From JBKEDS01 sp047975545 (lineage in GTDB: Bacteria > Bacteroidota > Bacteroidia > Flavobacteriales > Flavobacteriaceae): a stretch of 64,000 nucleotides of DNA. Positions 25,448-35,318 of the stretch are shown one piece after another. A model generated the notes under the pieces. It worked only from the letters and a program-made list of their open reading frames with translations, had not been told where the DNA came from and made no database searches. The stretch's first letter is position 1; each line of letters opens with the position of its first letter. The position numbers were made by a program, and so were the translations under genes. Location of the stretch: contig JBKEDS010000027.1 of assembly GCA_047975545.1 (NCBI GenBank), forward strand, positions 61,477-125,476, written 5' to 3'.

Positions 25448-28400
25448 ATGAAAAACAAACTAAAACTTTTGTTACAACTTAGTTTGGTATTGTTTTCCTT
25501 TCAAATGTATGCGCAGCAACAAGTAAAGGGAACAGTAACCGACGAGGCCGGCTTGCCCCTTCCGGGAGTTAGTGTTGTAGTAGTAGGCACAACAAACGGG
25601 GCAGCCACGGATTTCGATGGGGCATATTCCATAACGGCTCCGTCGTCAAGCTCGAAATTACAATTCTCGTATATGGGCATGGAAACCCAAACCATTTCGG
25701 TAAATGGAAAAGCAACCATAAACGTACAGTTGGTATCGTCCAATGTAGGGCTGGATGAGGTTGTACTTATTGGTTATGGTTCGGTGAAAAAATCGGACTT
25801 AACAGGGTCGGTGGCCAAAATTAATACCAAATCGGTTGAGCAACGTATTGTGTCCTCGCCCGAACAATTATTGCAAGGGGCAACGCCGGGGGTTCAAGTT
25901 ACCTCAATTGGTGGCGCACCGGGAGCCGATGTTAATGTAACCATTCGAGGCGGAAATACCTTAAATGGCTCCAACCAACCACTATATATAATAGATGGTT
26001 TTGAAATGAACGCGGCATCTTCCTTTTATTCAAGTGTAGACACTGCCGATTCGCCCGCACCGAGTCCTTTATCTATGATTAACCCCAACGATATTGAATC
26101 TATCGATGTGTTAAAAGACGCATCGGCCACGGCAATTTACGGTTCTCGTGGGGCAAACGGAGTTATTATTATTACAACCAAAAAAGGAAAATCGGGCAAT
26201 GCCATTATTCAATTAAATATGTCGTCGTCATATTCTTCACTACCCAAAAAAATAGATGTTCTAAGTTCCAAACAATGGGCGCAACTATACGATGAAGCCG
26301 CAGTAAACGATGGTAACGACCCTATTTACGGCACAGTTGGCGATGACTCGTCGTACAGTATTTATGATAAAAACATAAACTGGCAGGACATGATGTACCG
26401 CTTTGCATTGGGTCAAGATTTAAGCCTTTCTATTCGTGGCGGCAAAAACGATATCAAGTATTCGTTTTCGGGCAACTACAACGATACCGAAGGCATTATT
26501 ATTAAATCCGATCAACGACGCATTTCATTGCGCTCAAATGTTGAGGCCAAAGCCAACGATTTCCTAACGGTTGGGCTGGATTCTTACTTTAGCAACACCT
26601 TGTCCAATATTGTACCTTATTCCAATAAAGGGACAAATGGGTTTACCTCGCCAATTTCGCAGGCGGTACAATTTAAGGCGTTCGACAACGACTGGTTGGA
26701 CGAATTCAATAACATAAATATAGACGATATTATTCAAGATGGCGATCAAGCCGAGTATAACCCTATTATTCAAATAGAAGAAACCACTAACGAAATGCGC
26801 ACCAATTTTGCCCAAGCAAATTTGCACGCAACTTTGGATTTAACAAAGTGGCTTAAATTTAAAACCAACTTTGGTTTTAATTACTCCAACAGCTTACGCA
26901 ATACGTTTTGGGGGAAGCTTACAAGCCAAGGACAATCCAGGGGCGATGACGACCCAGGAAGCAAGGTAGCCCGAATGGAACTTAGGAATTTCGATTATAT
27001 TAACGAAAACACTTTGGCTTTCGATTATACTTTTAACCAAAAACATAGGCTTTCGGGCGTTTTAGGAGGTTCTATTCATAAATGGATAAGAAAAAGTTTT
27101 TATGTAGACGCATCGGGCTTTGAAATAACGGCATTAGGCTACGAAAGTTTTGTTGGCGCCAACACTAACGGAGTGCCTTCTTCAAGCCATCAGGAATGGG
27201 GCTTGGCATCTGGGTTTGGGCGTTTAAATTACGGGTTCGACGACCGTTACCTACTAACATTTACAGGGCGTTACGATGGCTCTTCACGTTTCCAAGGAAG
27301 CAACCAATGGAAGTTTTTCCCATCCGCAGCATTTGCTTGGAAAATAAACAACGAAGCGTTTATGAAAAACGCTAACAATATTTCCGAACTTAAATTGCGT
27401 TTAAGCTATGGCGCCAGCGGAAACCAAGATATTTCCAACTTGGTAACGCAAACAAGACTAATTAACGAAGGGGTAAACTATCCTATAAACGGCGTTATTT
27501 CGCCGGGAGTAACGGCTTCAACCTTTATAGCCAACCCAAACTTAGGCTGGGAAACAACTTGGCAGAGCAATGTAGGCTTGGATTTGGCCATGTTTAAAAA
27601 CCGTATGAACATAACAGCCGATGTTTACCAAAAAGACACCGAGGATTTACTGCTGTACAAAATTTACCCTAATGCTTCTACTTATGTAAATGCAGGGGAA
27701 ATTAGCAACAAAGGATGGGAGTTTTCTATTAATGGCGATGTTATTAGAAACGAAAATGCCAAATGGAACATAGGGCTTTCCCTTTCGCAAAACCGTTCAA
27801 AAGTAAAAGGTCTCGACGGCGAAGACTTTATGATAGGAACGGAAATAGGCGGTATGGGTTCGCCTAATATTTCATATTTAAACAATACCATAGGTCTTTT
27901 TTATGGGTATAAAACCAATGGCATTTATGTTACCGACGACCAACTTGCCGATGCCCCAACAATCGACGGTGTAGCCCGCCAGTTGGGCGATATTATTTAT
28001 GTAGACCAAGCAACAGCGGTAACCGATAGCAACGGAACAGTTACGGGTTACGAACAAGACGGCGTAATTAATCAAGAGGACAGGGTAATTATAGGAAACC
28101 CGGAACCGGACTTAATATACGGTATTACCTCGTCGTTCGATTATAAAGATTTTTCTATCAGCCTTGTATTTAACGGTATGCTGGGCAACGATGTGCTAAA
28201 CCTTAACAATGCCGTTTGGGAAGGCATGAACATTTGGGAAGGGCGTTACAACCAAACCACAAATGCCTATAACAACAGGTGGGTACAAGGAAGCACCAGT
28301 GCAACCTATCCACGCCCAACACTGCAGCGCCCAAACGAAGATTTTTTAGACTCCTATGTTGAGGACGGCTCGTTTTTAAGATTACAAAACATTTCCATTT

Positions 28401-28603
28401 CGTACAATTGGCGACCAAATATAAAAGGAATAAGTGCCATAAAACCCTATATTTCGGCATCTAACGTATTTGTAATAAGCAAGTATTCGGGTTACGACCC
28501 CGAAATTCGTGGCGTAAGTTCCGCTTTATCGCCTGGTATCGATTTAGGGGCATATCCCCTGCCAAGAACCTTCAAGTTAGGACTTAGTGTAACATTAAAA
28601 TAA
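25448..28603 (+). CDS. SusC/RagA family TonB-linked outer-membrane receptor
   Basis: First gene of the PUL: the outer-membrane barrel through which oligosaccharides are imported with TonB energy. Of 1051 residues, 1-22 are a signal peptide (ends in YAQQ). A carboxypeptidase-D-like regulatory domain follows (about 24-110, VKGTVTDEAGLPLPGVSVV), then the plug domain with the SusC hallmark DVLKDASATAIYGSRGANGV (near residue 222), then a 22-strand-type barrel ending in FKLGLSVTLK. No N-terminal STN domain is present, so anti-sigma-type signalling through this receptor is unlikely; control is more likely through the LamG regulator downstream. susD follows after 12 bases. Confidence 0.97.
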   Translation: MKNKLKLLLQLSLVLFSFQMYAQQQVKGTVTDEAGLPLPGVSVVVVGTTNGAATDFDGAYSITAPSSSSKLQFSYMGMETQTISVNGKATINVQLVSSNVGLDEVVLIGYGSVKKSDLTGSVAKINTKSVEQRIVSSPEQLLQGATPGVQVTSIGGAPGADVNVTIRGGNTLNGSNQPLYIIDGFEMNAASSFYSSVDTADSPAPSPLSMINPNDIESIDVLKDASATAIYGSRGANGVIIITTKKGKSGNAIIQLNMSSSYSSLPKKIDVLSSKQWAQLYDEAAVNDGNDPIYGTVGDDSSYSIYDKNINWQDMMYRFALGQDLSLSIRGGKNDIKYSFSGNYNDTEGIIIKSDQRRISLRSNVEAKANDFLTVGLDSYFSNTLSNIVPYSNKGTNGFTSPISQAVQFKAFDNDWLDEFNNINIDDIIQDGDQAEYNPIIQIEETTNEMRTNFAQANLHATLDLTKWLKFKTNFGFNYSNSLRNTFWGKLTSQGQSRGDDDPGSKVARMELRNFDYINENTLAFDYTFNQKHRLSGVLGGSIHKWIRKSFYVDASGFEITALGYESFVGANTNGVPSSSHQEWGLASGFGRLNYGFDDRYLLTFTGRYDGSSRFQGSNQWKFFPSAAFAWKINNEAFMKNANNISELKLRLSYGASGNQDISNLVTQTRLINEGVNYPINGVISPGVTASTFIANPNLGWETTWQSNVGLDLAMFKNRMNITADVYQKDTEDLLLYKIYPNASTYVNAGEISNKGWEFSINGDVIRNENAKWNIGLSLSQNRSKVKGLDGEDFMIGTEIGGMGSPNISYLNNTIGLFYGYKTNGIYVTDDQLADAPTIDGVARQLGDIIYVDQATAVTDSNGTVTGYEQDGVINQEDRVIIGNPEPDLIYGITSSFDYKDFSISLVFNGMLGNDVLNLNNAVWEGMNIWEGRYNQTTNAYNNRWVQGSTSATYPRPTLQRPNEDFLDSYVEDGSFLRLQNISISYNWRPNIKGISAIKPYISASNVFVISKYSGYDPEIRGVSSALSPGIDLGAYPLPRTFKLGLSVTLK

Positions 28604-28615
28604 AAAAATAGAAAA

Positions 28616-30160
28616 ATGAAAAAAATAATTTCAATTTTGTTAGTGTTTGCCACACTTGCGTCTTGTAGCAGCATTTTGGAAGAAGAATCGTTTTCCGAAC
28701 TAACCCCGGATTCGTTTTTAAACAATTATGCCGAAGCAAACCAAGCCGTTATCGGGGTTTATGCCATGCTAACCGAACAGTATTATTACAAACAGGGATT
28801 TCTTGTGGTTACAGGATATAGTGGCGACGAGTTTTACCACCATGTTGCCACTTTTGCAACGCCTTTTTACGATGGAACCTTAGCTTCCGATAACGATTAC
28901 GTAGAGCCCCTATGGGATAACATTGCCGTTTTAAGGGATAGGGCTAATTATGCCATTTCTATTTTAGAAGAAACCGATAAAATCACGGACGACGAAAAAC
29001 AGCTTTTAATAGCAAGGGTGAAATTTATTCGGGCTCTCAACTATTACAATGCCGTACGTTTGTGGGGCGACATCCCTTTGTTAAAGGAATATAGCTTAGA
29101 GGAAGACGATTTGTACCCCGTACGCACGCCAAAATTCGATGTATATACATTTATAGAAGACGATTTATTAGAAGCCGCCCACTATTTACCCGTTACGGAA
29201 ACCGAATACGGTTTCCCCACAAAAGGCGCCGCATTGGGCTTGTTGGCAAAGGTACACATGTCGCAGGACGAATGGATAGAAGCTAATAGTATATTAAACG
29301 ATTTTTTCGATATAAGCACATACTCATTGTTGCCAAATTACCAAGATGTATTTAATATCAGTAATGAAAACAATGCCGAGGAAATTTTCGCCATTCAGTT
29401 TACTTACGATTCCAATAATACCGATTTTGCCGCCAGGGGCAGCATGATGGCCGATTATTTTCTGCCCAACAACATTGCGCCTATTTACGTTAACCTAAAA
29501 ACAAGGGGACAAATGATTACGCAACATGCCAGTTACGACCGTTATGTTTCCAATGATTATGTTACGGATACAAGAAACCAAATATTTTTAACCTCGTATC
29601 CCAACATAAACAACCCCAATGCAACCGTAAAACGCTACCCGGACAATCCTAACACAAGAACATTTGGTCCGGGCTGCAACAAATACCAAGACCCCGGCAA
29701 TAGTAACGACAGAAACTTTAACAACAACCTTTATATTTTGCGCTATGCCGATATTTTATTAATGAAGGCCGAAATTGAAAATGAAATAAACAACGGTCCA
29801 ACAACGGCAGCTTACAACGCATTTAACGAGGTGCGTTTACGTTCCAACGAAACAGAATTGGAAACCGGATTATCGCAAGACGAGTTTAGGGATGCCATTT
29901 CGGACGAAAGAGGTATCGAGTTTTTTGGCGAATTTCAGCGTTGGTTCGACTTAACCCGCATGAAAAAAAGCAATGGCGATTCGTACTATAAATTCCTTAA
30001 AGAAAAAGTAATTACCGATGGCAAATTTAATGCTGCAAACGGCCCCCATAATAACTGGGCTGCAGGGTATTTTTCAAAATACGAATTAATGCCTATTCCA
30101 GCCGCAGAAATAAGGAACAACCCCAACATATCGGTTTCCAACCAAAACCCCGGGTACTAA
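28616..30160 (+). CDS. SusD/RagB family glycan-binding lipoprotein
   Basis: Partner of the preceding SusC, forming the lid over the barrel on the cell surface. The 514-residue protein has a lipobox (Cys17, FATLASC), the helical TPR-like core typical of SusD (ARVKFIRALNYYNAVRLWGD near residue 135; LYILRYADILLMKAEIENE near 375), and the family C terminus in which FFGEFQRWFDLTRMKK is followed by ELMPIPAAEIRNNPNI. Twelve bases behind susC. A strong hairpin after its stop may reduce expression of the downstream enzymes relative to susCD. Confidence 0.96.
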   Translation: MKKIISILLVFATLASCSSILEEESFSELTPDSFLNNYAEANQAVIGVYAMLTEQYYYKQGFLVVTGYSGDEFYHHVATFATPFYDGTLASDNDYVEPLWDNIAVLRDRANYAISILEETDKITDDEKQLLIARVKFIRALNYYNAVRLWGDIPLLKEYSLEEDDLYPVRTPKFDVYTFIEDDLLEAAHYLPVTETEYGFPTKGAALGLLAKVHMSQDEWIEANSILNDFFDISTYSLLPNYQDVFNISNENNAEEIFAIQFTYDSNNTDFAARGSMMADYFLPNNIAPIYVNLKTRGQMITQHASYDRYVSNDYVTDTRNQIFLTSYPNINNPNATVKRYPDNPNTRTFGPGCNKYQDPGNSNDRNFNNNLYILRYADILLMKAEIENEINNGPTTAAYNAFNEVRLRSNETELETGLSQDEFRDAISDERGIEFFGEFQRWFDLTRMKKSNGDSYYKFLKEKVITDGKFNAANGPHNNWAAGYFSKYELMPIPAAEIRNNPNISVSNQNPGY

Positions 30161-30174
30161 TTAAATTAGCATTT

Positions 30175-30208
30175 AAACGTAAGTTGGCATAAAAACCAAC
30201 TTACGTTT
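30175..30208 (+). terminator. 13-bp perfect hairpin between susD and the enzymes
   Basis: AAACGTAAGTTGG and CCAACTTACGTTT are exact inverted repeats with an eight-base loop; a T-rich stretch follows at 30211-30222. It may act as attenuator or RNA-stabilising 3' structure for susCD. Confidence 0.75.
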
Positions 30209-30282
30209 ATATTCTGCTTTTTTAAACAGAAAGGCCGAAAGTAAAATAAACAGCTTTCTTTAACAACCCAGCACCCTATAAA

Positions 30283-31359
30283 ATGAATCTAAAATTCACA
30301 TTTTCAATAACACTCTGCATCTTATTTTTTGCATGCAAAACAAAGTCCAAAACGGAGGATGTTAAGGAAGTATCCCCGGTTTTAAATTTCAATGCGCTTA
30401 TTCAAAAAACAAAACCATACAGCGTTTTAAAACACGACGATTATTATGTCTGGGGCGCCAGTATGGTAAGCACGCCCGACGGGGTATACCATTTATTTTA
30501 CTCCCGATGGCCAAAAGCATCGGAGTTTAAGGGTTGGTTGCCCGAATCGGAAATTGCTTATGCCACCTCAAACTCGCCATTAGGGCCGTACACCTACCAA
30601 AAAACAATACTAAAAGGCTTTGGTGGAGGCTTTTGGAACGAGCAAGCGGCACATAACCCGCACATAAAATATTTCGATGGTAAATATTACCTTTATTTTA
30701 TTTCGCACCATAAAAAGGATTATGGCTTGGGTGCCAGGCGCAATTTAACCTACGGCCAGCGTATAGGCGTTGCCGTTGCCGATAGCCCCGAAGGCCCTTG
30801 GCAAGTACAGGACAAAGCATTGATAGACTATCAAGAAGGCAAAGCCGCCCACGGCTATATGGTAAACCCCAGTGTTTGCCAACGCCCCGACGGTACGTAT
30901 GTCATGATGTTTAAATCCAGGCCCGAAGGCTCCGAAAAATCCGAAGAATTTACGGCCATACAATGTATTGCAACGGCCAAAAACCCCGAAGGACCCTTTA
31001 CCATTGCCGAGCAACCAACACTTACAGAGGCCACTGCCGAAGACCCGTTTATTTGGTTTCAGGAAGGTAAATATTACGCCATTGCCGACGACCAGTATGG
31101 CGATTATTTAAAAGTGGATCGTGGTTTGGTGCTTTTTCAATCCGAAGACGGCTTTAATTGGGAGGTTTCCGAAAACCCTTTGGTATCGTATCCACAAATT
31201 GAGTGGGAAAACGGCACAATAACCAAGCTAAAACATTTGGAGCGCCCACAAATTTGGTTCGACAACCAAGGAAAGCCTGCCGTACTGTTTTGTGCCGCCA
31301 TGTTATTGGACGACGATTTAAGCTTTAACGTCCACATACCATTAAAAAAATTCGAGTAA
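30283..31359 (+). CDS. lipoprotein five-bladed beta-propeller glycosidase candidate (GH43/GH117-like)
   Basis: A 358-residue lipoprotein (lipobox Cys18, ILFFAC). Its repeat pattern of short blades is that of five-bladed propeller glycosidases: VWGASMVSTPDGVYHLFYSRW, AAHNPHIKYFDGKYYLYFIS, MVNPSVCQRPDGTYVMMFKS, EDPFIWFQEGKYYAIADD and LERPQIWFDNQGKPAVLFC. Acidic residues suitable for catalysis stand in EDPFIW and in the blade turns, but I cannot assign a numbered CAZy family. Being lipid-anchored, it probably acts at the cell surface or in the periplasm on fragments bound by SusD. It lies behind the susD hairpin and 39 bases before the next enzyme gene. Confidence 0.75.
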   Translation: MNLKFTFSITLCILFFACKTKSKTEDVKEVSPVLNFNALIQKTKPYSVLKHDDYYVWGASMVSTPDGVYHLFYSRWPKASEFKGWLPESEIAYATSNSPLGPYTYQKTILKGFGGGFWNEQAAHNPHIKYFDGKYYLYFISHHKKDYGLGARRNLTYGQRIGVAVADSPEGPWQVQDKALIDYQEGKAAHGYMVNPSVCQRPDGTYVMMFKSRPEGSEKSEEFTAIQCIATAKNPEGPFTIAEQPTLTEATAEDPFIWFQEGKYYAIADDQYGDYLKVDRGLVLFQSEDGFNWEVSENPLVSYPQIEWENGTITKLKHLERPQIWFDNQGKPAVLFCAAMLLDDDLSFNVHIPLKKFE

Positions 31360-31398
31360 ATTAAACCCCAAGCCCAAAAGCTAAGCACCAATATAACA

Positions 31399-33969
31399 AT
31401 GAATACATTAAAAAATTTAAAAATAGGGCTTATCTGCCTTTTGGCTAATGCCGCATTTGCACAGGTAAACGAATCCGTAGAAACCGAAAAAAAAGAAGCC
31501 TTCAGCTATATGGCCAACGCCGTAGAACAATTAGGTTTTAAAAATGCGCCCGAAGCTATGGCCGTTACTAATGGCGGTACGTTTTCATCGGCTTTCCTTG
31601 GGGTCGAATTTTTGTATGGCAATACTCTTGAAACCATAAAAAAACGGGTGATAACTTTACAGGACGGGCATTTGCCCATTATGGGCTTTAATGTTTCCAA
31701 ATCGGGCATAACCTACACCTTGGAAGCATTTTCGGCACCTTTGGGAATGAACCCTAAAAACGATTTGGTTACCTATATTAAATGGACGGTTACAAATACC
31801 ACCGACCAAGATAAAACAACAAAACTGGGGGTTGGTTTTCAGCCCATACTCAACGCATCGTACACCAAGGAGTTTATAAAGCACAACACCTATTGTACGC
31901 CATGGTACCAAGATAAGTATTTGGATCTGGAAACCTACAAAAATGCCCAGGACAATTTTAATTTTAGCAACGGTACTGCTTTTCAAGCCAACCACATGGT
32001 ATTGCAATATCCCAATGTGTTTTCGGAAAAAGATAATAAATTAAGCACCTCAATACATTTAAAAGTGGGCGAGAGCAAAGCATTTATCTTCAAAATGCCC
32101 TTTGTGCCTATTTCCAACACGCATATCGCCGAAATAAATCAAATAGAAAAAAATAGCTATTCTGAAATAAAACAAGACGTTGAAACCTTTTGGAAGAAAG
32201 AAATTGAAGCACTTTCGGTATTTTCCGTACCCGAGCAAAAAGTTATGGACACCTACATCACTTCATATTTAAACCTGTTGCAAGCACGGGATATTTTAGA
32301 GCACGGTGAAGGCTTTATTCAAAAATGCAACGAGTTCCAGTACGATTATTTTTATGTTCGCGATAACGCCTACTTTGCCAGAATGTACGATATGCTTGGG
32401 CTTCATAAAGATAGCCGAACCATTTTAGAACCTTACTTTGTTTACGATATTGAGGGAAAAGATCTTCACTTTAGACAACGCACGGGCATTTACAATAAAT
32501 TTTGTTACGATTATTGGGGGCAAATATTATGGGCATTAGGTTCCTATTACCGGCAAACTAACGATAAAGCCTTATTAGAGCGAACATACAAGCTTTTGGG
32601 AAACCATATGCAGGACTTTAAAAGCCAAGTTGGTTTGGACGATAGGGGGCTTTGGCCCAAAACTTGGCCCTACGATAACGAGCATATCGACGGCCATTAT
32701 ACGGGCCATAACTTTTGGGTAATTTTGGGGCTGCGCTATGCCATACTTATGGCCAAGGAAATGGGCGAGGAAAAAGATGTCGAGGAGTGGACACAACTTT
32801 ACAACCATTTTAACCAAAACTTTAAAACCGAACTAAAAAAACTTACCGATATTACCGGAGGCTATATCCCCCCGGGAATGGACAAAGTTGAAGACGGCTA
32901 CGATTGGGCCAATGCCTCCGCCGGACTTTATCCTTTCGAGGCCATAGATAAAAACGACCCCATTGTTAAAACAACTTTGGAAACCGTTAGAACCTATAAC
33001 TACATGGAAGGCGTAGCAACATACAGCGGCTGCAATGCCTATGTGGCCAAGGACAGCATTTTAAACGGCAAGGAACTTCCCGAGCGCGGGCTGCACCACT
33101 ACGAAACATTTTATGTTACCAACGGCAATTTAATAATAGGAAACCAAAAAGCCGTTATCGAGGATATGTATGCCGTACTTGTACACACCAGTAGCACGCA
33201 TGCCGGTTTCGAATGGCGCCCAAGCCCATGGGGCAACCGCGACCCCGGTAACAACAGGCAACCGCACGGGTGGATGGGCGCAAGGTACATCGAACTATTG
33301 CGCAATATGTTGGTACGGGAAGAAGGTAACAATGTTCATCTGCTATCGGCCATTTCGCCCGAATGGATAAAAAATGGCGAAAGCATAACCGTAAACCAAG
33401 CCCCTACCTATTTCGGGGACGTAAGTTATAAACTAACAACCCAAAAAAATAGTTTCACCATACATATCGATACCAATTGGAACGACAAACTGGAACAATT
33501 TTATTTGCACCTGCCTTGGTTTATTAAACCAACATCCGTTCTTGTTGATAATAAAAAAGTAAACGTTTCCAACGGAATTATTAATTTGCCCAAAAACGCA
33601 AAACACGTTAAGGTAAGCTGGAAAAACGAAATCCCGAAAAACCTAAATTACAGCACGGCCGTAGCTATTTATCTCGATAAATATTACAACCATCCACCAC
33701 AAGCCAATTATGCGCATTTATTCCCTACATTGGTAGCGCCCGGATTTAATGTCGATAAAACCAGCAACGCCATAAGCCTGTTTAGTTTAGATGCTTACGG
33801 TACGGTTTACTTTACTACCGACGGCAGCGAACCCACCGAAAAATCGGAAATCTATAAAACACCGATACCCCTTCAAAATATTAAAATTATAAAAGCAATA
33901 ACCATTGATGATGAAGGCAAAAAAAGCGATACAAAAATTATTAACATAGAAGCTTTAACAGAAAAATGA
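31399..33969 (+). CDS. six-hairpin (alpha/alpha)6 glycosidase candidate with C-terminal beta domain
   Basis: An 856-residue secreted protein (signal peptide 1-21, LLANAAFAQ). It has an N-terminal beta-sandwich (about residues 25-260). A toroid of paired helices follows, with typical aromatic-acid clusters (QYDYFYVRDNAYFARMYDML, DDRGLWPKTWPYDNEHIDGH, GYDWANASAGLYPFEAID and WRPSPWGNRDPGN). A chitobiase C-terminal-like module (YFTTDGSEPTEKSEIY, residues about 795-830) comes last. The layout recalls glucoamylase, GH78, GH95 and related toroid families, but I cannot place it in one. Its stop overlaps the start of the first sulfatase by four bases, so the two are coupled. Confidence 0.7.
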   Translation: MNTLKNLKIGLICLLANAAFAQVNESVETEKKEAFSYMANAVEQLGFKNAPEAMAVTNGGTFSSAFLGVEFLYGNTLETIKKRVITLQDGHLPIMGFNVSKSGITYTLEAFSAPLGMNPKNDLVTYIKWTVTNTTDQDKTTKLGVGFQPILNASYTKEFIKHNTYCTPWYQDKYLDLETYKNAQDNFNFSNGTAFQANHMVLQYPNVFSEKDNKLSTSIHLKVGESKAFIFKMPFVPISNTHIAEINQIEKNSYSEIKQDVETFWKKEIEALSVFSVPEQKVMDTYITSYLNLLQARDILEHGEGFIQKCNEFQYDYFYVRDNAYFARMYDMLGLHKDSRTILEPYFVYDIEGKDLHFRQRTGIYNKFCYDYWGQILWALGSYYRQTNDKALLERTYKLLGNHMQDFKSQVGLDDRGLWPKTWPYDNEHIDGHYTGHNFWVILGLRYAILMAKEMGEEKDVEEWTQLYNHFNQNFKTELKKLTDITGGYIPPGMDKVEDGYDWANASAGLYPFEAIDKNDPIVKTTLETVRTYNYMEGVATYSGCNAYVAKDSILNGKELPERGLHHYETFYVTNGNLIIGNQKAVIEDMYAVLVHTSSTHAGFEWRPSPWGNRDPGNNRQPHGWMGARYIELLRNMLVREEGNNVHLLSAISPEWIKNGESITVNQAPTYFGDVSYKLTTQKNSFTIHIDTNWNDKLEQFYLHLPWFIKPTSVLVDNKKVNVSNGIINLPKNAKHVKVSWKNEIPKNLNYSTAVAIYLDKYYNHPPQANYAHLFPTLVAPGFNVDKTSNAISLFSLDAYGTVYFTTDGSEPTEKSEIYKTPIPLQNIKIIKAITIDDEGKKSDTKIINIEALTEK

Positions 33970-35318
33970 AAATATTAAAAACAGCGCACATATTTGCCAC
34001 CCTAATTTTAGCAACCATAAATTTTGGGTTTTCACAAACTTTGGAAAGTTCCAAGCCCAACATAATAATTATTTTTACCGACGACCAAGGGTATGGCGAT
34101 TTAAGCTGTTATGGTGCAACCGATTTAAAAACGCCAAACATCGATAATTTGGCAAATAACGGTATATTGTTCCAACAGTTTTACGTACCCGCATCGGTTT
34201 GTACGCCCTCCAGGGCAGCTTTACTTACGGGTAAATATCCTAAACGGGTTGGGTTGCATAACGAGGTGGTTTATCCCTATTCCACGCATGGTTTGTCGCC
34301 CGATGAGGTTACATTGGCCGAGCGGTTAAAACAACAAGGCTACAAAACGGCTTGCGTGGGCAAATGGCATTTGGGGCACCAACCACAATTTATGTCCAAT
34401 AACCAAGGTTTCGATTATTTTTTCGGCGTACCGTATTCCAACGATATGGATGGGTATTTTTATGAAAAAAACCAATACCAATCGCCACCATTACCCATTT
34501 ATCTTAACGAAACTATTGTTGAAGCAGGCATAAACCAAGATTTGCTTACCCAAAAGTGGACCAATGCCGCCGTTAATTTTATAGGTGAAAATACCAATAC
34601 GCCATTTTTCCTGTATTTAGCCCACAATATGCCGCACGTGCCTTGGCATGCTTCCGAGGCCTTTAAAAACACCAGTAACAGGGGCTTGTACGGCGATGTT
34701 ATACAGGAATTGGACTGGAGCGTAGGCGAAATAGTAAAAACCCTAAAAGAAAAACAACTTTTAAACAACACCATTATTATATTTACTTCCGACAACGGCC
34801 CCGTAACAACATTAAAAGATGGCGGTTCGGCAGGCCCGTTACGGGGACGAAAAGCCACCACATGGGAAGGCGGTATGCGCGTACCCGGTATTATAAGCTG
34901 GCCGGCACAAATACCAAAAGGTATTGTTACCAACGTTCCGGTTTCAACCTTGGATATCGTGCCTACTTTGACCGATATAACCGGAGGACAATTACCCAAT
35001 AAAAAAGAACTTGACGGCAGGGATATTAAAGACTTTATTTTGAACCCAACAGAACCCTTCAATAAAAAGTTTGAAATGCTGTACTATGGACGCAATGGAA
35101 ATTTGGAAGCCTACACCAATGGCAAGTGGAAACTCCATATTAAAAAAGATATTGGTTGGCCTAATGGCGAAGAAGTATTCCCTGTTAGCCTTTTCAATTT
35201 AAAGGACGATATTGGCGAAAAAAACAATATAGCATCAAACAATCCTAAACTGGTAAAAAAACTAAGCAAACGCATGAAACACATCGATGTTTCGATAACC
35301 CCAAAAAACCGCAAATAA
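33966..35318 (+). CDS. S1 family sulfatase (formylglycine-dependent)
   Basis: Removes sulfate esters from the glycan so that glycosidases can act. The 450-residue protein has a signal peptide (1-24), metal ligands in NIIIIFTDDQGYGDLS (Asp39-Asp40), the modification motif CTPSRAALLTGK with Cys79 as the residue converted to formylglycine, GKWHLGH, and IIIFTSDNGP for the second pair of metal ligands. Full length and all motifs intact. Its ATG overlaps the previous stop and its stop is shared with the next sulfatase start (ATGA-type overlap), which means tight co-expression. A maturation enzyme for formylglycine must come from elsewhere in the genome. Confidence 0.95.
   Translation: MKILKTAHIFATLILATINFGFSQTLESSKPNIIIIFTDDQGYGDLSCYGATDLKTPNIDNLANNGILFQQFYVPASVCTPSRAALLTGKYPKRVGLHNEVVYPYSTHGLSPDEVTLAERLKQQGYKTACVGKWHLGHQPQFMSNNQGFDYFFGVPYSNDMDGYFYEKNQYQSPPLPIYLNETIVEAGINQDLLTQKWTNAAVNFIGENTNTPFFLYLAHNMPHVPWHASEAFKNTSNRGLYGDVIQELDWSVGEIVKTLKEKQLLNNTIIIFTSDNGPVTTLKDGGSAGPLRGRKATTWEGGMRVPGIISWPAQIPKGIVTNVPVSTLDIVPTLTDITGGQLPNKKELDGRDIKDFILNPTEPFNKKFEMLYYGRNGNLEAYTNGKWKLHIKKDIGWPNGEEVFPVSLFNLKDDIGEKNNIASNNPKLVKKLSKRMKHIDVSITPKNRK

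Noticed and set aside
25448..28603. FecA/SusC-type receptor with anti-sigma signalling
   Set aside because: No N-terminal STN domain and no sigma/anti-sigma gene pair nearby.
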